Of a DNA stretch of 64,000 nucleotides, positions 24,599-33,434 are shown piece by piece (the stretch's first letter is position 1; every line of letters starts with the position of its first letter). Below the pieces are notes generated by a model, which was given only the letters and a program-made list of their open reading frames with translations, made no database searches and was not told the origin of the DNA. The DNA is from Dankookia rubra. GTDB lineage: Bacteria > Pseudomonadota > Alphaproteobacteria > Acetobacterales > Acetobacteraceae. Location of the stretch: positions 1 through 64,000 of the forward strand of contig NZ_SMSJ01000020.1 in assembly GCF_004355005.1 (NCBI RefSeq), given 5' to 3'. A program made the position numbers and the translations under genes.

Positions 24599-25840
24599 AT
24601 GTCCCTGCAGAGCATCCCCGGCGCCCGCGCGCTGGACGGGCTGAACTTCGCCCTGGCCGATGTCCGGGACGGGCTCGGCCCCTATCTCGCAGTCTATCTC
24701 CTGGCGCTCGGCTGGGACCCGGCGCAGACCGGCCTCGTCCTCGCTACCTCCGGCGTCGCCGGGCTGCTGGCCCAGGCACCGGCCGGGGTTCTGGTGGATG
24801 CGATGTCGGCGCGGCGGGCGGTCCTGGCCCTGGCCGCCCTTATGGTCACCACCACCTGCCTGCTGATCCCGGCTTTTCCCGGCTTCTGGCCGGTGGCGGC
24901 GCTGCAGGCGGCCAGCGGCATGGCCGCCGCGGTCTTCGCCCCGGCGATCGCCGCGCTCACCTTGGGACTGGCGGGCCGCGCCGCCTTCAGCCGCCGCACC
25001 GGGCGGAACGAGGCATTCAACCATACGGGCAACGCTGCCTCCGCCGCTGCGGCGGGCGGGCTCTCGCTCTGGTTCGGGCCAGTCGCGGTGTTCTGGCTGC
25101 TGGGCGGGATGGCATTGGCCAGCATCGCCGCCGCCCTGGCGATCCCGGCCAGCAGGATCGACGAGCGGCTGGCGCGCGGTGCCGACGAGAATGGCGGCGA
25201 GCACGTCTCGGCCTGGCGGACGCTGCTGACCTGCCGGCCGCTGCTTGTCTTCGCGCTGTGTGTCGCGCTGTTCCATCTGGCCAATGCGGCGATGCTGCCG
25301 CTGGTCGGGCAGAAGCTGGCGCAGCAGGACCTCAACCGCGGCACGGCGCTGATGTCGGTCTGCATCGTCGCGGCGCAGCTGGTGATGGTGCCAATGGCGG
25401 CGCTGGCCGGCGCCCGGGCCGATGCCTGGGGCCGCAAGCCGCTCTTCCTCGCCGGCTTCGCCGTGCTGACGCTGCGTGGCGTGCTCTACACCCTGTCAGA
25501 TGATCCCTGGTGGCTGGTCGGGGTGCAGGCGCTGGACGGGGTCGGCGCCGGGCTGTTCGGCGCCCTGATGCCGATGATCACCGCCGACCTGACGCGGGGC
25601 ACCGGGCATTTCGGCGCCGGGCTCGGTGCCGTCGCCACCGCGCAGGGTCTCGGCGCCTCGATCTCCAATGCCGCGGCCGGCTGGGTGGTGGTGCAAGCCG
25701 GCTATTCCGCGGCCTTCCTCGCCCTGGCCGCGACCGCGGCGGCTGGGGCGCTGCTGTTCTGGTGGGCGATGCCGGAGACGGCCGCGACGGCTACTGCGGC
25801 TTCAACGAGGCCAGAGTGGTCTCCTTCTCCGCTTCGCTGA
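24599..25840 (+). CDS. MFS transporter
   Basis: The 413-residue protein has twelve predicted membrane helices and an MFS A-motif-like loop after helix 2 (GVLVDAMSARRAVL), with a second in the C-terminal half (GARADAWGRKPLFLAG). It resembles the sugar/drug efflux branch; the substrate is unknown. ATG 24599 has GGAG about 11 bases upstream; an in-frame ATG at 24554 would add 15 residues rich in Arg and Pro. The last 50 bases overlap the 3' end of the opposing acidic-protein gene, and the C-terminal tail STRPEWSPSPLR is probably non-conserved. Confidence 0.88.
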   Translation: MSLQSIPGARALDGLNFALADVRDGLGPYLAVYLLALGWDPAQTGLVLATSGVAGLLAQAPAGVLVDAMSARRAVLALAALMVTTTCLLIPAFPGFWPVAALQAASGMAAAVFAPAIAALTLGLAGRAAFSRRTGRNEAFNHTGNAASAAAAGGLSLWFGPVAVFWLLGGMALASIAAALAIPASRIDERLARGADENGGEHVSAWRTLLTCRPLLVFALCVALFHLANAAMLPLVGQKLAQQDLNRGTALMSVCIVAAQLVMVPMAALAGARADAWGRKPLFLAGFAVLTLRGVLYTLSDDPWWLVGVQALDGVGAGLFGALMPMITADLTRGTGHFGAGLGAVATAQGLGASISNAAAGWVVVQAGYSAAFLALAATAAAGALLFWWAMPETAATATAASTRPEWSPSPLR

Positions 25841-26198
25841 GCGGGACCATCTGCTGCCAGACCGCGGCGGCCCAGGCCTGCGCATGGCGCGACAGGCGCT
25901 CCAGGTCGTGCTCGTCGAGGCCTTCGACGTATTCCGCGACACTCTCGCCCTCGTCGTCCCAGCCGGAGGCGATGTCGACGACGACGGCGGTCGCGTTCAT
26001 CGCCTCGTCATCCAGGTCTCCCGCCTCGAAGGCGCCCATCTCCACCAGCTCAGGCACTTGGTGAGCGGTGACGACGGCAAGCGCCGCCGCCTCGCGCAGC
26101 GGCAGGCGGCCGTTCTCGTTCACCACCAACTCGGCCAGTGCCGCGATCGCCTCGCGCTCCATGTGTTCGCGCGCCTTGCGCCATTCCTGGATAGCCAT
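25791..26198 (-). CDS. Acidic protein of unknown function (135 aa)
   Basis: The product is cytoplasmic, Asp/Glu/Ala-rich and largely helical, with no signal peptide and no recognised motif. ATG 26198 follows AGGGGAGCGGCGC, a strong ribosome site, and lies 15 bases after the pmbA stop, so it is the last gene of the M16-pmbA transcript. Its 3' end overlaps the converging MFS gene by 50 bases. Function unknown. Confidence 0.7.
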   Translation of the reverse strand: MAIQEWRKAREHMEREAIAALAELVVNENGRLPLREAAALAVVTAHQVPELVEMGAFEAGDLDDEAMNATAVVVDIASGWDDEGESVAEYVEGLDEHDLERLSRHAQAWAAAVWQQMVPLSEAEKETTLASLKPQ

Positions 26199-26213
26199 GC
26201 GCCGCTCCCCTGC

Positions 26214-27542
26214 TCAGCCGCCGGCCATCGTCAGGCCCTCGACGCGGATCGTCGGGCTGTCTGTGCCGCGGCGGAATTCCAGGTCGTCCGCCGGGATCAG
26301 GTTCAGCAGCATCTCCTTCACATTACCGGCGATGGTGATCTCGCTCACCGGCTCGGCCAGGGCGCCGTCGCGGATCATGAAGCCGGCGGCGCCGCGACTG
26401 TAGTCGCCGGTCACGCCATTGACGCCCATGCCGATCAGCTCGGTGACGTAGATGCCCTCCCGGATATCGGCCATCAGCGCCGCTGGCGTCACGCTGCCGG
26501 GCTCGAGCCAAAGATTGGTGGTGGAGGGCGAGGGCGGGCCGCCGGTGCCACGGCTGGCATGCCCGGTCGAGACCATACCGAGTTGCCGGGCACTGCGCCA
26601 ATCGAGGATCCAGGTGGTGAGGATGCCATCCTCGACGATGGCGCGACGGGTGCCCTTCATGCCCTCCCCATCGAAGGGGCGGCTGCGCAGGCCGCGCCGC
26701 CGGGTCGGGTCGTCGACCACCGTCAGCCCGGCCGCCATGACCCGCTGACCGAGCCTGTCGCCCAGGAAGGACGTGCCACGGGCGACCGCGGCGCCGTTGA
26801 TGGCGCCCGAGAGGTGCCCGAGCAGCGAGGTGGCGACGCGTGGGTCGTAGATCACGGGGATGCGGGCGGTCTTCGGCCGGGTCGGGTTCAGCCGCGCCAC
26901 CGCCTTCTCCCCGGCGCGACGACCGAGCATGGCGGCGTCCTCCAGGTCCTCCAGGTGGACGGTGCTGGAATAGTCGTAGTCGCGCTCCATCGCCGTCCCC
27001 TGCCCGGCCAGCGCGGTGACCGAGATGGAATGGCTGGTGCGGGCATATTCGCCGGCGAAGCCGTTGCTGGCGGCCATGGCGATGGCGTAGCGGCCCCAGC
27101 CGGCGGAAGCCCCTTCCGAGTTGCTGACGCCGGCGACGGCGAGCGCCGCATCCTCGGCCGCCGCGGCGCGGGCGATCAGCGCCGCGGCGTTCGGCTCCTC
27201 GGCATCCGCCAGGTCGAGATCGACCGCGACCAGCCCGTCCGGCGCGTCGGCGAGGCCGGCATGGGGGTCCTCCGGCACCACCCGTGCCATGGCGACGGCG
27301 CGCTCGGCCAGCGCGGCGAAGCCCTTCGGCGAAGGGTCGGTCGAGGAGACGATCGCCTGGCGCTGGCCGAGGAAGACGCGGAGGCCGAGGTCGAAACCCT
27401 CGGACCGCTCGAGCTGCTCGATCGCGCCGAGCCGGCGGGAGACATGGAGGGAAGCATTGCTGACCAGGATGGCGTCGGCGGCATCCGCCCCGGCCCGGCG
27501 GGCGGCAGCGACGAGGTCCTGCAGGGTATCGGCGTGGGTCAT
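26214..27542 (-). CDS. pmbA: TldD/PmbA-family metallopeptidase-like protein
   Basis: PmbA (TldE) works with TldD in proteolytic maturation of peptides such as microcin B17. The 442-residue product has the family N-domain (SEGFDLGLRVFLGQRQAIVSS), a middle region with GVSNSEGASAGWGR, and the C-domain with SRPFDGEGMKGTRRAIVEDG and GVNGVTGDYSRGAAGFMI. TldE members lack the HExxxH zinc motif of TldD, and none is seen here. ATG 27542 follows GAGGAGACCAGG. It sits between an M16 peptidase and an acidic protein on the same strand. No tldD is in the window. Confidence 0.9.
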   Translation of the reverse strand: MTHADTLQDLVAAARRAGADAADAILVSNASLHVSRRLGAIEQLERSEGFDLGLRVFLGQRQAIVSSTDPSPKGFAALAERAVAMARVVPEDPHAGLADAPDGLVAVDLDLADAEEPNAAALIARAAAAEDAALAVAGVSNSEGASAGWGRYAIAMAASNGFAGEYARTSHSISVTALAGQGTAMERDYDYSSTVHLEDLEDAAMLGRRAGEKAVARLNPTRPKTARIPVIYDPRVATSLLGHLSGAINGAAVARGTSFLGDRLGQRVMAAGLTVVDDPTRRRGLRSRPFDGEGMKGTRRAIVEDGILTTWILDWRSARQLGMVSTGHASRGTGGPPSPSTTNLWLEPGSVTPAALMADIREGIYVTELIGMGVNGVTGDYSRGAAGFMIRDGALAEPVSEITIAGNVKEMLLNLIPADDLEFRRGTDSPTIRVEGLTMAGG

Positions 27543-27649
27543 CCTGGTCTCCTCGGAGCCATGGCGGATGCCGGCTCCTCCGCGTGATCGGGGCGGCAAA
27601 GCGCTGCCGCCCCCGCTGGGTCAAGCGCGGGCCCGGCCCGCCGGATGGG

Positions 27650-28915
27650 TCAGGCCGCGAGCCCGTTGGCGATCTCCTGCAGGCCCGGCACCTTGCCAGC
27701 CGGGCCCAGCGCCGCGAGCGTCGGCGGCGCGCGGAAGGCCGCGCGTGCGGCTTCCTGCACGTCCGCGATGGTGACGGCGGCGATGCGGGCCTTGGTCTCC
27801 TCCACGGGGATGATGCGGCCATGCACCTGGATCTGCCGGGCGAGCTGTTCCGTTCGGCTGCCGGTGCTCTCCATCGACATGAGCAGGCTGGCGCGGAACT
27901 GCGCCTTGGCGCGGTCCAGCTCGTCCTGCGTCACGTCGGTCTGCACCTTGCGCAGTTCCTCGACCGTCACCGGGACAAGTTCCTCGGCCTCCTTCTCCCC
28001 GGTGCCGGCATAGACCGCGAAGAGCCCGCCGTCCTGGAAGGGATGGGCGAAGGAATAGATCGAATAAACCAGGCCGCGCTTCTCGCGGATCTCCTGGAAC
28101 AACCGGGACGACATGCCGCCGCCGAGCAGCGTCGAGAGCAGCAGGGACGGGTAATACAGGCGGTCCTTGTAGCCCGCGGCCGGGAAGCCGAGAACGATAT
28201 GCACCTGCTCGAGGTCGTCCTCCTCGCGGAACTCGCCGCCCACGTAGCGAGAGGCCTCGGGCGGCGGCGGCGCCACCTGCGGCAGGTCGGCGAAGTGGCG
28301 CTGCACGAGGTCGAGCATGGCCTCGTGCTCCACCGCACCGGCGGCGGCGACCACCATGCGCTCCGGCCCGTAGTGGTGGCGCATGTAGCTGGTCAGCGCC
28401 TCCCGCTTCATCCCCTTGATGACCTCCTCGGTGCCGAGGGTCGGGCGGCCCATGGGCTGGCCGGGATAGGCGGTGGTCTGGAAGTGGTCGAAGATGATGT
28501 CGTCCGGCGTGTCGTTCGCCTGGCCGATCTCCTGCAGGATGACGCCCCGCTCCCGCTCCAGCTCTTCCGGGATGAAGGTGGAATGGGTCAGGATGTCACC
28601 GATGATGTCGGCAGCCAGCCCCACATCCTCCTTCAGCACCTTGCAGTAGTAGGCGGTGTTCTCGCGGGAGGTATAGGCGTTCAGGTGGCCGCCCACATTC
28701 TCGATCTCGCGGGCGATCGCCAGCGCGTCGCGCTTCTCGGTGCCCTTGAAGGCCATGTGCTCGAGGAAGTGGGAGACGCCGTTCTCGGCCGCGCTCTCGT
28801 GCCGGGTACCGGCGGCGACATAGGCACCGAAGGAGACGGTCTCGACCCGCGGCATGTGCTCGGAGACGACGGTCAAGCCGTTGGGCAGGCGGGTGAGGCG
28901 GACGGCGTCGGACAT
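27650..28915 (-). CDS. M16-family zinc peptidase (mitochondrial processing peptidase-like)
   Basis: The 421-residue protein has the inverted zinc motif HFLEH at residues 49-53 with the downstream acidic block ENTAYYCKVLKEDV, and a second, inactive M16 domain with the R/Y pair region (GGGMSSRLFQEIREKRGLVY). It is the single-chain bacterial relative of the mitochondrial processing peptidase and probably cleaves small peptides. The N-terminus MSDAVRLTRLPNGLTVVSE is typical. In alphaproteobacteria it usually follows thrC; here a PRISE-type reductase gene lies between them. Confidence 0.93.
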   Translation of the reverse strand: MSDAVRLTRLPNGLTVVSEHMPRVETVSFGAYVAAGTRHESAAENGVSHFLEHMAFKGTEKRDALAIAREIENVGGHLNAYTSRENTAYYCKVLKEDVGLAADIIGDILTHSTFIPEELERERGVILQEIGQANDTPDDIIFDHFQTTAYPGQPMGRPTLGTEEVIKGMKREALTSYMRHHYGPERMVVAAAGAVEHEAMLDLVQRHFADLPQVAPPPPEASRYVGGEFREEDDLEQVHIVLGFPAAGYKDRLYYPSLLLSTLLGGGMSSRLFQEIREKRGLVYSIYSFAHPFQDGGLFAVYAGTGEKEAEELVPVTVEELRKVQTDVTQDELDRAKAQFRASLLMSMESTGSRTEQLARQIQVHGRIIPVEETKARIAAVTIADVQEAARAAFRAPPTLAALGPAGKVPGLQEIANGLAA

Positions 28916-29032
28916 GCGGTTTCCTCAGGGGAGATGGCAGCGGCAGCGGCGGCGACCATCCGGTCAGGGGGGCATCAGCCTGACATGTAGTACCGCGCAA
29001 CGCCCAGCGCGACCGTTGCGCGGAAGCGGACC

Positions 29033-30103
29033 TTATCGGCCCGGGATGATGCGGGCCTGCCGCAGCCGGGCGAAGAGGTCGAAAAAGGCTTCGTCGGTCG
29101 GCTGGTAGTCGAGGAAGCCGAGCTTCCGGCTGCGGCCCATGTCGGTCACCACCTCAATCGGCCGGCCGAGATCGGCATCGGTGTGCCAGGCCGAGGCCAG
29201 CCGGCCGAGATCGGGCTCGGCCAGGCCGTGCCGCGCGGCGAGGTCCGCCCAGACCGGCCCGGCATCGGCCAGTTGCCGCTCCAACGGCGTCGGCTCGCCG
29301 GGGTAGGCCGCCGGCGCCAGCCCGAACCAGCCGGCGATCCGCCCCCACATCCAGCTCCAGCGGAAGACGTCGCCGTTCACCACGTTGAAGGCGAGGTCGC
29401 GCGCCGCCGGGGTGGTCGCCGCCCATTCCAGGTGGCGCGCCAGCAGCCGCGCATCGGTCATGTCGGTCAGCCCGTTCCACTGCGCGGCGGAGCCGGGGAA
29501 CAGGAAGGGCCGGCCCGTCTCGCGGCAGACCGTGGCATAGGCCGCAAGGGTGACGCCCATGTTCATCGCGTTGCCGAGGGCATAGCCGATGATGGTGTGG
29601 GGCCGGTGCACGCTCCAGCCGAAGCCGTCGCGGGCGGCGGCGGCGAAGACCGCGTCCTCCTGCGCGTAGTAGAAGTTCTCGACATCGAGCCGCGGCTGCT
29701 CCTCGCGGAATGGCGTCGCCGGCAGGCGGCCCTTCCCATAGGCCTCGAAGGGGCCGAGGTAGTGCTTGAGCCCGGTGACCAGCGCGACGTGCCGCACCGT
29801 CCCGGCCGGCCGCAGGGCGTCGAGCAGGTTACGCACCATGGCGGCGTTGACGCGGATGTTCTCCGCCTCGGTTGGCTGCCGCATCCAGGTGGTGAGGAAG
29901 ACATGGCTCGGCCGCGCCCCGTCCAGCGCCGCCCGCAGCCCGGCGGGGTCGAGCAGATCGGCGGCGACCGGCCGCAGCCCGTCGATGTCGGCCGGGGGGC
30001 GTCGCGCCAGCCCGGCCACCTCCCAGCCCTGGCCCAGCAGGTGCCGCGCCAGGTTGTTGCCGACGATGCCGCTGACGCCCACCACCAATGCCGATCCGTG
30101 CAT
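29033..30103 (-). CDS. PRISE-type (progesterone 5-beta-reductase-like) SDR oxidoreductase
   Basis: The 356-residue extended SDR has an N-terminal dinucleotide site (VVGVSGIVGNNLARHL) followed by an Arg-rich turn (LARRP) that suggests NADPH. VALVTGLKHYLGPFEAYGKG and ENFYYAQEDAVF carry the Lys and Tyr placed as in PRISE enzymes, and HTIIGYALGNAMNMGVTLAAY is also characteristic. Members reduce enones; the substrate here is unknown. ATG 30103 follows GGAAGGCGGATGGC. It is inserted between thrC and the M16 peptidase, which are more often adjacent. Confidence 0.85.
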   Translation of the reverse strand: MHGSALVVGVSGIVGNNLARHLLGQGWEVAGLARRPPADIDGLRPVAADLLDPAGLRAALDGARPSHVFLTTWMRQPTEAENIRVNAAMVRNLLDALRPAGTVRHVALVTGLKHYLGPFEAYGKGRLPATPFREEQPRLDVENFYYAQEDAVFAAAARDGFGWSVHRPHTIIGYALGNAMNMGVTLAAYATVCRETGRPFLFPGSAAQWNGLTDMTDARLLARHLEWAATTPAARDLAFNVVNGDVFRWSWMWGRIAGWFGLAPAAYPGEPTPLERQLADAGPVWADLAARHGLAEPDLGRLASAWHTDADLGRPIEVVTDMGRSRKLGFLDYQPTDEAFFDLFARLRQARIIPGR

Positions 30104-30223
30104 GCCATCCGCCTTCCGCTATGGCGGCATCAACGGCGTGGCCGGCACATCGGTTGGGCGGCGGGCCAGGAGAAATCGGCAGGGCTGCCGCCCGGCCGGG
30201 CGAGGCCGGCCGGTTCGGGCGGG

Positions 30224-31633
30224 TCAGGCCGCGCGGTTGCGCCGGGCATGGGCGCGGACGAAATCCTCGACCGACCCGAGCCCGAGCGGCAGCACCGAGA
30301 ACCGCTCCTCCCGTGCATAGAGATCGGCCAGCCGCGGCGGCAGGGGCGGGCGGAAGCCCACCGCGCGCTCCACCGCATCCGGGAATTTCGCGGGATGGGC
30401 GGTGGCGGCGACCACCACCGGGATGCCGGGGTCGGCCGGCGCATGCGCCCGCGCCGCGGCGGTGCCGACCGCGGTATGCGGGTCCGCCAGGTAGCCGGCC
30501 GTCTCCCGGAGGTGGCGGATCTCCTCCAGCGTGCCCTCGTCGGACAGGGCGAAGCCGTGGAACAGCCCGGCCGCCCGGCGCCAGGCGGCATCCGGCACCG
30601 GCATCCGTCCCTCGGCGCGGAAGCGGCGCATGGTCTCGGCCGTTGCTGCGGCGTCGCGGCCCAGCAGCTCGAAGAGCAGCCGCTCGAAGTTGGAGCTCAC
30701 CTGGATGTCCATGCTGGGCGACAGGCTCGGCTCGACGCCTCGCACCGTCATGTCGTTGGCCGCCAGGAAGCGCGCCAGGATGTCGTTCCGATTGGCGCCG
30801 ACGATCAGCCGCTCCACCGGCAGCCCCATCTCCCTGACAGCCCAGGCGGCGAGCACATTGCCGAAATTTCCGGTCGGCACGCTGAAGGCCACCGGCCGGT
30901 CCGGCGCGCCCAGGGCGAGTGCGGCATAGGCATAATAGGGGATCTGCGCCGCGACCCGGGCCCAGTTGATGGAATTGACGGCGGCCAGCCGCATCTCCTC
31001 CCTGAAGGGCGCGTCGCCGAACATCGCCTTCACCAGGTCCTGGCAGTCGTCGAAGCTGCCCTGGACCGCGAGGTTGGCGACGTTGTCCGACAGCACGGTC
31101 GTCATCTGCCGGCGCTGCACCTCGGAGGTCCGCCCCTCCGGATGGAGGATGACGATGTCGATGGCGCGGCGGTCGCGGCAGGCCTCGATCGCGGCCGAGC
31201 CGGTGTCGCCGCTGGTCGCTCCGACGATGGTGATCCGCTCGCCCCGCCGGGCCAGCACGTGGTCGAAGAGCCGCCCGAGCAGCTGCATCGCCATGTCCTT
31301 GAAGGCGAGCGTCGGCCCGTGGAACAGCTCGAGCGCGAAGGTCCGGGTGTCGAGCTGGACCAGCGGCGCGACGGCGGGGTGGCCGAAGCCGGCATAGGCC
31401 AGGCCGGTCATGCCGCGGAGCGTCTCGAGCGACAGCGTCTCCCCGGCAAACAGATGCATCAGCCGGGCCGAGAGCTCCGGGTAGGGCAGGCCGCGCAGGG
31501 CGCGCCATTCGGTGCCGGAGAGGTTCGGCCAGCTCTCCGGCAGGAAAAGGCCGCCATCCTCGGCGAGGCCGGCGAGCAGGACGCCTTCGAAGTCACGGGG
31601 GGCGGCCTGGCCGCGGGTGCTGAGGTAGCGCAT
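30224..31633 (-). CDS. thrC: Threonine synthase
   Basis: ThrC converts O-phosphohomoserine to threonine with PLP in the cytoplasm. The 469-residue product starts MRYLSTRGQAAPRDFEGVLL, has the PLP-binding lysine in GPTLAFKDMAMQLLG (K112), the phosphate/PLP loop VGATSGDTGSAAI and FSVPTGNFGNVLAAW. It belongs to the longer, class I form typical of Gram-negative bacteria. It is divergent from the FAD monooxygenase gene with about 200 bases between, which probably hold both promoters. Confidence 0.96.
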   Translation of the reverse strand: MRYLSTRGQAAPRDFEGVLLAGLAEDGGLFLPESWPNLSGTEWRALRGLPYPELSARLMHLFAGETLSLETLRGMTGLAYAGFGHPAVAPLVQLDTRTFALELFHGPTLAFKDMAMQLLGRLFDHVLARRGERITIVGATSGDTGSAAIEACRDRRAIDIVILHPEGRTSEVQRRQMTTVLSDNVANLAVQGSFDDCQDLVKAMFGDAPFREEMRLAAVNSINWARVAAQIPYYAYAALALGAPDRPVAFSVPTGNFGNVLAAWAVREMGLPVERLIVGANRNDILARFLAANDMTVRGVEPSLSPSMDIQVSSNFERLLFELLGRDAAATAETMRRFRAEGRMPVPDAAWRRAAGLFHGFALSDEGTLEEIRHLRETAGYLADPHTAVGTAAARAHAPADPGIPVVVAATAHPAKFPDAVERAVGFRPPLPPRLADLYAREERFSVLPLGLGSVEDFVRAHARRNRAA

Positions 31634-31833
31634 GGGGCGCGGACCCTAATGCAGATCGCCGGGGGGCGGAACCGGCCGGAGGCCGTGGGGCTGCTGTGCC
31701 AACAACAAACCAGGGCAGCGTGCCGGACCGCAAGTCCGACGTGCCGCTCGGGACCTTGGCGGGAGCAGTCGGCAGGCGGAGGATGGGGCCCGTTGTTCAT
31801 TCGCCGCGGATCGGTCCCCGGAAAGGACGCAGA

Positions 31834-33360
31834 ATGCCCGCAACGGTCCCGCCTGCCCCCCAGGTCCTCATCGCCGGCGCCGGCCCGACCGGCCTTGTGC
31901 TTGCCCTCTCCCTGCTCCACCACGGCATCCGGCCCCGCATCCTGGACAAGGCCGCCGGGCCAGGCACGGCCTCCCGCGCCATGGTCGTGCAGGCGCGGAC
32001 GCTGGAGCTCTACCGCCAGCTCGGCCTCGCCGAGGCGGTCATCGACCGCGGCATCAAGGTGGAGGCGCTGCACCTGCGCGAGACCGCCGCCGAGGTCGCC
32101 CAGGTCTCGCTGCAGGACCTTGGCAAGGGGCTGAGCCCCTATCCCTTCGCCCTCAGCTTCCCGCAGGACGATCACGAGCGTTTCCTGGTTGAGCGCTTGG
32201 CCGCTGCCGGCGTCGCGGTCGAGTGGGACACCGAGCTGGCGGGCTTCGCCGAGACCCCGGACGGCATCCGCGCCACGCTCCGCCGCGGCGGCTCTGAAAC
32301 CGAAGCCGCGGCGGGCTATATCTGCGGCTGCGACGGCGCGCATAGCCGGGTGCGCCAGGTGCTCGGCCTCGGCTTCCCCGGCGGCACCTATGGCCAGCTC
32401 TTTTACGTGGCGGATGTCCGGCTCGCCGGGCCGTTCCAGCCGGACCTCTCGGTCAACCTCGCCACGCAGGGCTTCGCGCTGATGCTGCCGGTCCGCAGCC
32501 GCGGCATGAACCGGCTGATCGGCGTGGTCCCCGCATCGCTCGGCGACCGCCCCGGCCTTGGCTTCGAGGACCTCCGCGCCGAGGTGGAGGCGCTGCTCGA
32601 CGTCCGCGTGGAGCAGGTGAACTGGTTCGCCACCTACCATGTCCATCACCGCGTCGCGGCCCGCTTCCGGCAGGGCCGCGCCTTCCTCGCCGGCGATGCC
32701 GGGCACATCCACAGCCCGGCCGGCGGCCAGGGGATGAACACCGGCATCGGCGACGCGGTGAACCTGGCCTGGAAGCTGGCCGAGGTGCTGCATGGCCGGG
32801 CCGCCCCCGCCATGCTCGATACCTACGAGTCGGAGCGCATCGGCTTCGCCCGCAGCCTGGTCGAGACCACCGACCGCGTCTTCCGCGGCGCGGTCTCGAC
32901 CGGACTCGGCGGCCGGCTGGTCCGGCGCTGGCTGCTGCCGCGGCTGCTGCCGATCGCCGCCGGCTTCGAGGCCGGCCGGCACGCCTTCTTCCGGCTGATC
33001 TCGCAAATCCGCATTGCCTATCCGGACAGCGCGCTCAGCGAGGGCAAGGCCGGCGGCGTTGCAGCCGGGGACCGCCTGCCCTGGGTGGCCCCGCTCGACA
33101 ACCACGCGCCGCTCGACGGCGGGGGCTGGCGCTTGCAGGTGCATGGCGCCGTCTCTCCCGCCCTGGCCGCCGCCGCCGCGGAGCGCCGGCTGCCGCTCGA
33201 TGCCTTCCGCTGGACCGCGGCGGCAGGCCGCGCCGGGCTGGCGCGCGATGCCGCCTACCTGCTGCGGCCAGACGGGCATGTCGGCCTGGCCGAGCCCAGG
33301 CAGGATCCCGGGCGGCTGGCGGCCTATGCCGTGCGCCACGGCCTGAGCTTCGCATCGTAG
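31834..33360 (+). CDS. Class A FAD-dependent monooxygenase (PHBH/MhpA-like)
   Basis: The 508-residue flavoprotein hydroxylase has the FAD Rossmann motif LIAGAGPTGLVLALSLLHHG at the N-terminus, the DG-type motif CGCDGAHSRVRQVLG, and the GD motif FLAGDAGHIHSPAGGQGMNT followed by DAVNLAWKLAEVL. Such enzymes hydroxylate aromatic or polyketide-like substrates using NAD(P)H and O2; the substrate is not evident. ATG 31834 follows GGAAAGGACGCAGA. The residues after about 400 are the thioredoxin-like C-terminal domain of the phenol-hydroxylase group. It stands alone, divergent from thrC. Confidence 0.87.
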   Translation: MPATVPPAPQVLIAGAGPTGLVLALSLLHHGIRPRILDKAAGPGTASRAMVVQARTLELYRQLGLAEAVIDRGIKVEALHLRETAAEVAQVSLQDLGKGLSPYPFALSFPQDDHERFLVERLAAAGVAVEWDTELAGFAETPDGIRATLRRGGSETEAAAGYICGCDGAHSRVRQVLGLGFPGGTYGQLFYVADVRLAGPFQPDLSVNLATQGFALMLPVRSRGMNRLIGVVPASLGDRPGLGFEDLRAEVEALLDVRVEQVNWFATYHVHHRVAARFRQGRAFLAGDAGHIHSPAGGQGMNTGIGDAVNLAWKLAEVLHGRAAPAMLDTYESERIGFARSLVETTDRVFRGAVSTGLGGRLVRRWLLPRLLPIAAGFEAGRHAFFRLISQIRIAYPDSALSEGKAGGVAAGDRLPWVAPLDNHAPLDGGGWRLQVHGAVSPALAAAAAERRLPLDAFRWTAAAGRAGLARDAAYLLRPDGHVGLAEPRQDPGRLAAYAVRHGLSFAS

Positions 33361-33362
33361 GA

Positions 33363-33390
33363 TTCGTGACGTGACCTTCGTGATGTGACC
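33363..33390 (+). repeat. Tandem 14-bp direct repeat upstream of the TctC-type gene
   Basis: TTCGTGACGTGACC at 33363-33376 is followed at once by TTCGTGATGTGACC at 33377-33390, 13 of 14 identical. It lies directly after the monooxygenase stop and 45 bases before the binding-protein ATG, where an operator would be expected. Confidence 0.45.
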
Positions 33391-33434
33391 GGGCGTATGG
33401 CGCGCGGTATCGGTCAGCGTCGAGGGATGTTCCC

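Noticed and set aside
27584-28990. Long open frame on the plus strand across the M16 peptidase gene, and a similar one at 29183-32134
   Set aside because: Both are antisense to well-supported genes (M16, PRISE reductase, thrC). In about 70 % GC DNA the opposite strand is often open by codon bias; the translations show no family motif.
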